Shown: in pieces, positions 1-11,300 of the stretch
How the letters are laid out: each line of letters begins with the position of its first letter
How positions within the stretch are numbered: position 1 is the stretch's first letter
Assembly: GCA_950097015.1 (NCBI GenBank)
Contig: CATNEN010000025.1
Location: forward strand, 5,570,001 to 5,634,000
Reading direction: 5' to 3'
Origin: Macrostomum hystrix
Taxonomy: Eukaryota > Platyhelminthes > Macrostomidae
Length of the DNA: 64,000 nt
Position numbers and translations under genes: made by a program
Notes under the pieces: model-generated
What the model saw: the letters and a program-made list of their open reading frames with translations, nothing else
Told to the model about the DNA's origin: nothing
The model's database searches: none

Positions 1-51
1 GGCAGTGTCAGGCGAGTCGTGCTCTCGTTTAGGATATAATGGGATTTTTTG

Positions 52-215
52 GGGATGTATATAAAAATAGGCAATTCTGCCCCTCTGCAATTCCGCTAAA
101 TCCTGAGCACACACACGGGTGTGTAAATCTGCCCTGACTTTCTCATCGTCAGGCAGTGTACACTCTCACTGTGCCTTTGAGGTTGGCCCTCAAGTGCGTA
201 AATTGCACGACAAGC
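52..215 (-). repeat. SINE family B fragment
   Basis: Shares with 52360-52656 the blocks tgagcacac, ctgccctgac, tctcatcgtcaggcagtgta and cactgtgcctt in the same order. The tRNA-like head seen at the right end of the 52.4-kb copy is missing here, because the minisatellite starts there. Orientation is taken from the head of the complete copy. Confidence 0.7.
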
Positions 216-219
216 CCCC

Positions 220-1112
220 AAGTCTGTCTGTTCTGTAAGAGGATTTAGGGAAATCTGTCTGTTCTGTATGAGGATTTGGGGAAATCTGTCTATTCTGTAA
301 GAGGATTTAGGGAAATCTGTCTGTTCTGTAAGAGGATTTAGGGAAATCTGTCTGTTCTGTAAGGGGATTTAGGGAAATCTGTCTGTTCTGTAAGAGGATT
401 TAGGAAAGTCTGTCTGTTCTGTAAGAGGATTTAGGGAAATCTGTCTGTTCTGTAAGAGGATTTAGGGAAGTCTGTCTGTTCTGTAAGAGGATTTGGGGAA
501 ATCTGTCTGTTCTGTATGAGGATTTAGGGAAATCTGTCTGTTCTGTAAGAGGATTTAGGGAAATCTGTCTGTTCTGTAAGAGGATTTAGGGAAATCTGTC
601 TGTTCTGTAAGAGGATTTAGGGAAATCTGTCTGTTCTGTAAGGGGATTTAGGGAACTCTGTCTGTTCTGTAAGAGGATTTGGGGAAGTCTAGCTGTTCTG
701 TATTTGGATTTGGGGAAGTCTAGCTGTTCTGTATTTGGATTTGGGGAAATCTAGCTGTTCTGTATTTGGATTTAGGGAAGTCTAGCTGTTCTGTATGGGG
801 ATTTAGGGAAGTCTAGCTGTTCTGTATTTGGATTTGGGGAAGTCTAGCTGTTCTGTATGGGGATTTAGGGAAGTCTAGCTGTTCTGTATGGGGATTTAGG
901 GAAGTCTAGCTGTTCTGTATTTGGATTTGGGGAAGTCTAGCTGTTCTGTATTTGGATTTGGGAAAGTCTAGCTGTTCTGTATTTGGATTTGGGGAAGTCT
1001 AGCTGTTCTGTATTTGGATTTGGGGAAGTCTAGCTGTTCTGTGTGGGGATTTAGGGAAGTCTAGCTGTTCTGTATGGGGATTTAGGGAAGTCTAGCTGTT
1101 CTGTATGAGGAT
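220..1112. repeat. 31-bp minisatellite in HTT intron
   Basis: About 29 copies of a 31-bp unit built on ctgttctgtaagaggattta. It has two subfamilies: a left block with taagaggatttaggg and a right block, from about 688, with tatttggatttgggg and gtctagctg. There are no unique spacers between units. It lies in the intron upstream of the first visible HTT exon. Confidence 0.95.
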
Positions 1113-1303
1113 TGGGATTTGGGGATATTTGGCTATGGTGTGCATGGGAAATTTCGAGAAGGAAATCGACCGATCAGAGGAATGATTTTGGAAGAAGTTA
1201 GCTTGTTTCCTAGAGGAGTTTCACGAATACCAAAGTCTTAATAAAGTTGCGTAGTGATTCTTCTTCAGCAGCATTTGATTAAAGCCGACCCACCCTCCCT
1301 CAG

Positions 1304-2302
1304 GACGCTCTCAGTCCAATCGTTGACGACTTATTCGGCGGTCGTCCATCCACTGCGGCTGCAACGCCCGAAGCTCACCAGCTGCTCGAGTCACAGCGCG
1401 ATTTTGCCGCCAACCTGTTGCTACGCCAGCCGGCGAATTGTTTAGCCCTGCTGCCGGCTCCGCTGCATCTGAGTAGGCGACAGTCGGACGAGCGCTGGCT
1501 CCGATTGTCCCGCAGCGTTGCCGACGCTCTGCTTCAAGCTTTGAGCACTGGCTCGTTGCCTGTTGATCGATTAGATCAGCTGCGCTCTCTCGACACTGTC
1601 CTAGCCGCTTGCTCCCCAGCAGCTTTGCGGCCTACAGATGTACCTTTGGGCCTGCTATTCTTGCCAATGTTGGACAACGCGTCTGGCTCCGTGATTATGT
1701 TTGGCCGCTGGCTAGCCGCTGTGCTGGCTGGTGTTAGACTGCTGCTGGCTCAGCCAGAGGAGGCTGTACTGCCCCGCCTGGCTGCGCTAGAGGTGCCGCC
1801 GCCTCCTGTGCCGATTGTGCCAGCTAGTGCGCCGGCTACATCGTCGGCTAGCTCGCCAGCTGCGGCGTCTCCGGATGAGCAGACTTTGGGCATCCAGCTC
1901 GTGTCTGTGCTAGCTGCAGCTCTAGAGGAACTACTGACATCGTCGGCTTCGGCATCTTCGTCAACGTCAGTCGTCGCTCAGTCGTCCGGACCTCTGGCTG
2001 ATTCGGACGCGGATGTGTCGACATCCCCGACGGTCGCCGACAGCTTTCTAGCCGACGGTGCCACCCTGCTGTTGCTGTACCTGTGCCAGCTCACTTCAGC
2101 ATATAGACGGCTGGGCGCTTTCTTCTGCCGCCGACCGGACATTGTGGCCGCATTGAATAGCCGGGTTGCCCAGTTGGTCACTACACAGCCGCGTCTGGTT
2201 ATCGTTTATTGCTACCTGCTAACACGGTGAGACTGAGAACAATAGGAGTGATAGATTGTCTCTCTATTCACTCCCGCATCCTCACAGTCTCTCACCCTCT
2301 CA

Positions 2303-2333
<31 letters not shown>

Positions 2334-5300
2334 TCTAACCCTGTCTCACCCTCTCACCCTCTCACCCTCTTACTCTCTCACCCTCTAACCCTGTCTCACC
2401 CTCTCACTCTCTCACCCTGAAATTCAATGGGCAGTGGCCTTTCTCCTCTCTCCCGCTCTCTCTCCCTCTCTCTCAGGCCAGCACCGGCGTCTCGTACGAC
2501 CGAGTCAGTGCCACGGAGTTGAGTGAGTGTGGATTGAGTTGCGGGGCGCTGCCGAATCGATTACGATATGTTGAGATTGGAAGCTGGATTTGAACAAGCG
2601 CCTATAGCCTAATGGCTAGAGCGCTAGGCTAGACTCTACTGATGAGCTCCAAAAAGAGCGAAACGCGTCTGGAGTTGCCTTGGTTCGAATCCTGATTTCA
2701 ATTTTTTCGATACATATCGGAATCGATTCCAACATTAGAATTTTGAAATTCAATGGGCAGTGTCCTCTCTCCTCTCTCCCGCTCTCTCTCTCCCTCTCTC
2801 CCTCTCTCACTCTCTCACTCTCTCACCCTCTCACTCTCTCACTCTCTCACCCTCTCACTCTCTCACTCTCTCACCCTCTCACTCTCACACTCTCTCACTC
2901 TCTCACCCTCTCACTCTCTCACTCTCTCACCCTCTAACCCTGTCTCACCCTGTCTCACCCTCTTACTCTCTCACCCTCTAACCCTGTCTCACCCTCTCAC
3001 TCTCTCCCCCTGTCTCACCCTGTCTCACCCTGTCTCACCCTGTCTCACCCTGTCTCACCCTCTCATTTCTCTCACTTCTCTCTCAACCTCACCCTCTCGC
3101 CCTAGTAATATTCCAATCTAACACGTGTGCTCGGAATGTTGGCTAGCTGTGCCTAGAACCGCGTGCATTGGCCCAACCAATTATCTACCTGCGATATGTA
3201 CATCGATATGCCAATCGATAGTTGCACCACCCCCCGGTTTGCTCAAATAATTTTAGCAATTTTAGCACCACCCCCGGTTTGCACCCCCTCTCTCACCTGT
3301 CTCACCGTCTCACCTCTCTTATCCTCTCACATTCTCTCACACTCACGCATTCTAACACTATCAGCCTCTCACACCCCTCTTGCTCTCTTCCCTGACGAAA
3401 AACTTAACAAATATGCGAAGTCTCGGTAAATTTATATAAATCGTCTCTTTCTTGTTTGTTGCAAGTGCCGTTGGAGGCGCTTTCCTCTCTCTCCCTCTCT
3501 CTCACCCTCCCTCACTCTCTCACCCTGTCTCACACTGTCATCCTCATTTATAATCTTCTTCACCCTCAATATACCTCTTATTATTTTTTCAACACATATA
3601 GGCGGCTAGTGTTGTTGATTTCGCCCTGTTTACTGCAGCCAATTATATATTATTTTCAATGCCATCCATCAGATGGGGCTACTTCGAAGAGGACTGGTGG
3701 CTGCGCATGCTTCGGCCGTCAGATCCGGCCCACGATTACAATGCCCAGCTGTGCAAACGCGGCGCCCTCTGCGTCCTGGCCGACTGGACCGCGTCTGATA
3801 ACGACGGCGAGAAATTCTCCTGGCTAATACCGAATTTCCTGTCGGACATTGTTGTGAACAGTCGACGCTACGAAGAGCTGCACCGGCTGGTGTCCGCCGT
3901 GCACAGAAACCGATTGGCCTCGGAAATGCTGGTCAACTCGGCCAGCTTAAACTGGGACGCTTTCCGCGGCCAGCCTGTGGCGCAGAAGCTGCTGCTGGCC
4001 TGCTGCGAAGGCCTTCACCTGGACGCCTCCGGCCTGCTTGTGCGATTTCTGTTCGAAAGGTGAGAAATTCATTTGCTTACTGCTTGATTCCTGAATTGCC
4101 TTCTGTCTGTAAATTTCCTGAGTTGTGTCTGTAATTCGCTGAGTTTCGGGTCTGTAATATACCCTGAGTTACATGTCTGTAATTCCCTGAGTTTCGGGTC
4201 TGTAATTCCCTGAGTTTCGGGTCTGTAATTCCCTGAGTTACATGTCTGTAATTCCCTGAGTTTCGGGTCTGTAATTCCCTGAGTTTCATGTCTCTAATTC
4301 CCTGAGTTACATGTCTGTAATTCCCTGAGTTACAGGTCTGTAATTCCCTGAGTTACATGTCTGTAATTCCCTGAGTTACATGTCTGTAATTCCCTGAGTT
4401 ACAGGTCTGTAATTCTCTGAGCTTCGGGTCTGTAATTTAGGAATGATTGATTCCTTAAATGAAATGGAATTGAAGCCCCGCTACCCCCATCCCAACAATG
4501 GCCAGGTTCATCTTCAGCTCCCCAAGCGGTGCCCTGCTGGCTGTTCGCCGACGCGCCGAATCTGTCGCGATCAGCCGGCTCAACATGCTCGAAGGTGCCG
4601 GCGGAGCCGCAACCGCCGCCTTCTCATTCGACGACGCCACCGACGCTTTGCGTCGTGCGCAGCAACGTCGACTCCCGGCACTGACAGCTGCTCTCAAGCG
4701 TTACCTTGGCAACCGGGGAGGCGGCGGTTCTCGTTCCTCCGCCTCCGCCGCCGCCGCCGCTGCCGCCGCTTCTCAACCAGTGGCCGTAGCTCGCAATGCC
4801 GACCCGCTAAGTTCGGGTCGGGACGCCGACGAAGACGACACCGATGCGGCTGCTGAAGCTCGCGCAGAAGCTGACTCCAGGGCCTGGTTCGCCAGCTGGA
4901 CAGCCGACTGGTGCCTCGGCAGCGAATCGGCCGGATCCATCGGCGGCGCCACTGGCGTTGCTGGCGCCCGGCTTCTGTGGCACCTGGACTCAGCCGCTTT
5001 GGCTAAAGTAAGACACTACTCACGACTTAATCTGGGATCAAGGATCTGGGATCAAGGATCTGGGATCAAGGATCTGGGATCAAGGATCTGGGATCAAGGA
5101 TCTGGGATCAAGGATCTGGGATCAAGGATCTGGGATCAAGGATCTGGGATCAAGGATCTGGGATCAAGGATCTGGGATCAAGGATCTGGGATCAAGGATC
5201 TGGGATCAAGGATCTGGGATCAAGGATCTGGGATCAAGGATCTGGGATCAAGGATCTGGGATCAAGGATCTGGGATCAAGGATCTGGGATCAAGGATCTG

Positions 5301-8300
5301 GGATCAAGGATCTGGGATCAAGGATCTGGGATCAAGGATCTGGGATCAAGGATCTGGGATCAAGGATCTGGGATCAAGGATCTGGGATCAAGGATCTGGG
5401 ATCAAGGATCTGGGATCAAGGATCGTAATTCGCAACTATCCTTTTGCACCAACCCAGGTTATGTCCGACCCGAAATTCAGTCTGCACCATTTGGAGTCCT
5501 GTATTCGTCTAGCTTCATCTTCGTCTGCCGCGTCCTCGTTATCGACTGGTCGTCAGCGAAGGCCTGCGTCGGCGACGTCGGCATCTGGGGGCATCCAGGG
5601 CCAAGGCCAGCTGATGGCCGCTTGCCAAGCTGCACTTTTAAAGCGTCTGTTAAAATCGTACGGTTCAGAGTCTGGCGATTCGGCCGCGTCCGCAGCCGCC
5701 ACCGGTGCTGCCGCCGCCGCTGCCGGCTCAGACGTTGAAGTTGACATTCCCGACGCCGAGACTTCTTCGGCTGTGCGCTGGAGTCTGGGCGCCTGCTGGC
5801 TGGCGCTGCTGTCGGCGCGTCCGGTGCCAACCGACCTTCCAGACGCTGACATCGCCAGGCCTCTTTGGCGCCTAGTAGTTCGCCTGCTAGCCGACAGCGC
5901 CACTCCGGGCGCCAGGTCGCGAACTCGGGACAGCGTTCGCCTTGCCCTGGCCTGCTTCCGACGGCCCGGCCTGGCCGCTTGCCTGTCCGAGGACGCTCGC
6001 CTGGCCGGTCGTCTAGTCGCCGCCGTTGCCGACCTGGCCGATTCCACCCGATGCACCGATCCGTGCTTGGCCGCCGCAGACGCTGTTGCCGCGGCGGCGG
6101 CCAGCGTTGCCGACGCAGGTTCGCCCGAGCGTCGACTTCGCCGGTTAATCGCCTTGGCAGCCGGCGACAGTGGGCCGCACGGCCTGGACGAGGATCTCCT
6201 GCTGCTGTGCGTGGCTCTGGCCAGGCTGCCGCACTTTAACGACTCCCTGAGGGTGCCGGAAGAGGCGGCTGTTCAGGATGGAGTTCACGTTGAATTGGGC
6301 GCCCTAAAGGATCCGCGCGTGCTGCAGGAGGTTGGGACAATGCGCTGAAATCACAGGGATTTCGATTACACTGCTCAAATATATCCCACAGCTCATACAG
6401 TACAGACACTGCTCAAATATATCCCACAGCTGATACAGTACAGACACTGCTCAAATATATCCCACAGCTCAGACAGAACAAACAGACACTGCTCAAATTA
6501 TCCCGCAAGTAAATTGTCCTCTTATCACGCTTATCCCGCAGGTGGTGACCCGAGGCGCCCTCCTAGGCTGGACCTCTCGCCAGCAGTTCGAAGAGACCTG
6601 GGTCTCCCTAATCAGCGTCCTGAATCCGGCCGTCGGCTTCGACGAGCCTCAGCGACTCGATCCCGAGGACGAAGTTGAAAGTACCCAGTGCAAACTACTG
6701 GCTGTGCGAGCTATCAGTCGGTTGCTATTGGATACGCTCACAGATTGGCCAGGCGATCCAGTGAGAAGGCAGCTCTATCATTGGCCAAGGCCGTTAGCCG
6801 CTCCTAGATTGAATTGTCCGCCAGATCCGTGAGTAGCAGCCACTGGAACTGGCATATATATAAGATTTAGATGCAAATGTTTTGCATCTAAGCAGTCGGG
6901 AGTTCGAATCTCAACTCAAGGAAAACTTGTAATTTCTATCATTTAGCAAGAGCATAAATTCCAGCATTAGAATTTGGTCGGTTAGAAATTTGCTCGCATG
7001 TTGCAGCCTCCCAACAATTAGAAGCATCGCGCAAAATCTGCGGCACTGCCACTGGCTGTCAATTTGTTATATTTATGAAAATTCAAGTAAATTTAAGTAA
7101 TTTCCAATTTCTTAAATATTAATTAGTATAACTTAACAGGTGATTTTGGTGTTTGATTTTTTCTGCGTGTAACTATTTAAATTCTTTGTTTATGTTTTGT
7201 ATATTTATAATTCGATTTTCTTTACACAAATTCGACTAAATATAATCCAATAGTAAGCGTTTAACTAACACCAGTGAATAGTATCTACCAACTATATTAT
7301 TATATTAAAAAAAATAAAAAACAATAACTTTCAGGTTTGCCGATGTGCGTTGCTGCGTTCTACAGCCAATCATGAATAAGCTCATGAGGTAGCTTTGTTA
7401 AAGTGGCGTTTTTAGACAACATTTTTGTTGCTAAGTTATCTATTTAAAGTAGAGAGTGATTTTCTTAGATTTAGTAGAAAATACTAGAATCTCAACATTT
7501 TTTCTTGCATATGAGAAGCTCTGATTATTTTAATTGAATGGCCTGTCCATACAAGACTGTCCATTTGAATATTAATTCATTTAGAATCTCACTTTTGTTT
7601 AATATTAGCGTTACTGTTCTGATTAAGTTACATTATTTCTTGTTCCATTTAGTTTTGCGTCTATTCAAATGACGAAAGTGTTAAAATTATCATTATTATT
7701 TTCATAAATTTTGATCTTTCACTAATTACCTGCAAATTTCATAATTTTCTCTTCTTAAATAAGCATTGAAAAATGACGAAATCTAAACTACATTCGTTTC
7801 TATAATAAAACAAAAACCCGTAAAGAAAAGAGAATTAGAAAAATGAGTTTGTCTTGTTATAACAAAATAGAATTTGCTATTCATAGGACTACGGGCTATC
7901 TTCCCGCTAAAAAATAGGGATGTTTCTTTGGGTGATTCCAGTTGGAATCTGCGGTGTTTCCAGAAAAAGAAACAGCCGAACGCTGGAAACATACCAATCG
8001 GATGATTCCATGCTTTGTAGTAGAAAAGCATGGAATTCTATCTATCCAACTGGGCGTTTTCTCGGTGCTTCTTGGTGGCGAAATGGAATCACCCAAAGAA
8101 TCCTCCAGTTCGGAAGATTCAATGCTCAGAAACCGCCGGGAATCGCCCGTAAATAAGTCTGGTTGTCCCATGGGCCACTGGTTCGGGTGATTCTTCGGTG
8201 GTTTCAGCACAATTTACGGTTCCATCGGCTGCTTCCTGGGTGGTTTCTTTAACTCTTGCGAGATAGGGGGGATTTTGGTAGATTCCACTCCTATTTTGCA

Positions 8301-11300
8301 CAAAAAACCCGCCGAAGAAGCAGCCGACTTTTTTACAGGGTTAGTTTGACTGCCCCTCAAAAATTTTATAATCTGATAACTACTGATAACTTTTAGTGTT
8401 TCAAGTGTTTGCTTTTTTCTTTTCTTTACTGTCAAGTCTGCATACTGTTTGTTTCCTGTGTCCTAGCACATATCTGTCGTTGTGTGAAACATTTTAGACA
8501 CATTTATTATTTTAAACTATTGTTTTTTGTTCTTCTAAAGAAAAATTAAGGTAGAAATTTCGATCACCTTAATAGATGGACTGTGCTTCTGCAAGAAAAA
8601 CAAATCATAACTTGCATGTCTGCTCGTACGCCATGTACACTAAATCCCGAAAAATCCACGGCCACCCCGTCCAGCCCATATCCTAACGTACGCTCGTACA
8701 CTCACTCCCGGAAAACCCACGGCAACCCCAACAAGCCCATACCCCAATGTACACTCACTCCCGGAAAACCCACGGCAACCCCAACAAGCCCATACCCCAA
8801 TGTACACTCACTCCCGGAAAAACCATGGCAACCCCAACAAGCCCATACCCCAATGTACACTCACTCCCGGAAAAACCATGGCAACCCCAACAAGCCCATA
8901 CCCCAATGTACACTCACTCCCGGAAAAACCACGGCAACCCCAGCAACCCCATACCCCAATGTACACTCACTCCCGGAAAAACCACGGCAACCCCAACCAG
9001 CCCATACCCCAATGTACACTCACTCCCGGAACAACTACGGCAACCCCAACCAGCCCATACCCCAATGTACACTCACTCGCGCAAAATCCGCCGAAACCCA
9101 TCCAGCCCTGATCTGAATGTATACTCCAGATAAAGGAGAGTAAAGCGAGCATGTGCTAGAAGTGACAATAATTTACTATTCTTTACAACCGATTGCACGC
9201 GCTTTTAAATTGACCCGATACTTCAAAAGATGAACATGAAGGTTAATGTAAAAAAACACAAAAACATTTTAGAAACGATCTCTCGCATGGCGACAGCATC
9301 AATCTGGAGCGCGTAGGAGACGTTTTAGCCTACAATTTGAATCAGATTGCCGTTAAGAAATTACGCGACAATGCCAGTAATAACCCTGGCGGCATTGGCG
9401 GCGCCAGCCAGTTGGACACTCGCAGCTGCCTGCAGTTCCTAATGGATCTGTTCCATTCTTGGCTTCGTTCGCCATGTTTAGCCAATCAGCTGCTAGCGGA
9501 AACTGTCAAATGCTGCGTCCTGGTGTCTGACCTGCTTTCTGACCTGGGTCAGCTGGACTGGCTGTCCAACCACCTCACTGAGTTGGCCGCGCAGCATCCG
9601 CACGAGGATTCGCAAACCTGGTTCTACATCTGGGCCGGATTGGGCAAAGCTCAGGTGGGATTCTACAAATTTAACCGTAGTTGTCCCTGCCGGACTATCA
9701 CAGAAGTTTAGTGACTATTCCCATGTTTTGATCAAAAGTCAGTCAGACTGATCCCATGTCATTCTGATCCCATGTCATTCTGATCCCATGTCATTCTGAT
9801 CCCCATATCAGTCTGATCCCATGTCAATTAGATCCCATGTTAGTCTGATCCCATGTCAGTCTGTTGATCCCATATTAGTCTGATCCCATGTCAGTCTGAT
9901 CCCATGTCAGTCTGATCCCATATCAGTCTGATCCCATGATAGTCTGATGATCCCATATCAGTCTGATCCCATGTCAGTCTGATCCCATATCAGTCTGATC
10001 CCATGATAGTCTGATGATCCCATATCATTCTGGTCCATATCAGTCTGATGATCCCATATCAGTCTGATCCCATGTCAGCCTGATCCCCATATCAGTCTGA
10101 TCCCATATCAGTCTGATCCCATATCAGTCTGATCCCATGTTAGTCTGATCCCATGTCAGTCTGATCCCATATCAGTCTGATCCCATATCAGTCTGATCCC
10201 ATGATAGTCTGATGATCCCATATCAGTCTGATTCCATGTCAGTCTGATCCCATATCAGTCTGATCCCATGATAGTCTGATGATCCCATATCAGTCTGATC
10301 CCATATCATTCTGGTCCATATCAGTCTGATGATCCCATATCAGTCTGATCCCATGTCAGCCTGATCCCCATATCAGTCTGATCCCATTTCAGTCTGATCC
10401 CATATCAGTCTGATCCCATGTTAGTCTGATCCCATGTCAGTCTGATCCCATATCAGTCTGATCCCATATCAGTCTGATGATCCCATATTAGTCTGATCCC
10501 ATATCATTCTGGTCCCATATCAGTCTGATGATCCCATATCAGTCTGATCCCATGTCAGCCTGATCCCCATATCAGTTTGATCCCATGTTAGACTGATCCC
10601 ATGTCAGTCTGATCCCAAGTCAGCCTGATCCCTTCCCTTTCAGGCGCTGCTGCTTTCAAATCAGCTCGCCGCTATCCAATCGGGTACGTCTTCGTCAGCC
10701 GCATCCGGCTCTGTTGGCGAATCGCCGGCAGGTGGCGAACAGGCCACCGCCCTAGTTAGCCAGTCCTGGTCGCGACTGGATCCGGCTCTGCGGCAGCTGA
10801 GTCCGACCGACTGTCCCCTGGTTCAGATGGGCTCGCTGCACGCCGCGCTTTACCTGCTGCAGTGCCGACCGCCGCCAAGCCAGGAGGCTCTGGCTCCGCT
10901 AGTCAGCTTCCTCGAGGCCGAGGTGGGCAATTTGGCGCTGACAAACCGAAGATCGGAGCGGCTGGCGTTGCTGGCTCTGTCGGCTGCTTTTCAGGTGTGT
11001 TTGAGTTTGCAATTCTGAAGTTGGGAATCACCTTTGATCTCAAGCTGGGAATCCCCTTTGATCTCAAGCTGGGAATCCCCTTCTGATCTCAAGTTGGGAA
11101 TCCCCTTCTGATCTCGAGTTGGGAATCCCCTTTGATCTCAAGCTGGGAATCCCCTTCTGATCTCAAGTTGGTAATCCCTTCTGATCTCAAGTTGGGAATC
11201 CCCTTTGATCTCAAGCTGGGAATCCCCTTCTGATCTCAAGTTGGGAATCCCCTTCTGATCTCAAGTTGGGAATTCCCTTCTGATCTCAAGTTGGGAATCC

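Noticed and set aside
220-1112. Regular 31-bp repeats resembling a CRISPR array
   Set aside because: Units are directly contiguous with no unique spacers and lie in an animal gene intron.
3456-3827. ORF of 123 codons overlapping the HTT exon at 3639
   Set aside because: Wrong frame for the huntingtin-like sequence beginning near 3639; it is a shadow of the real exon.
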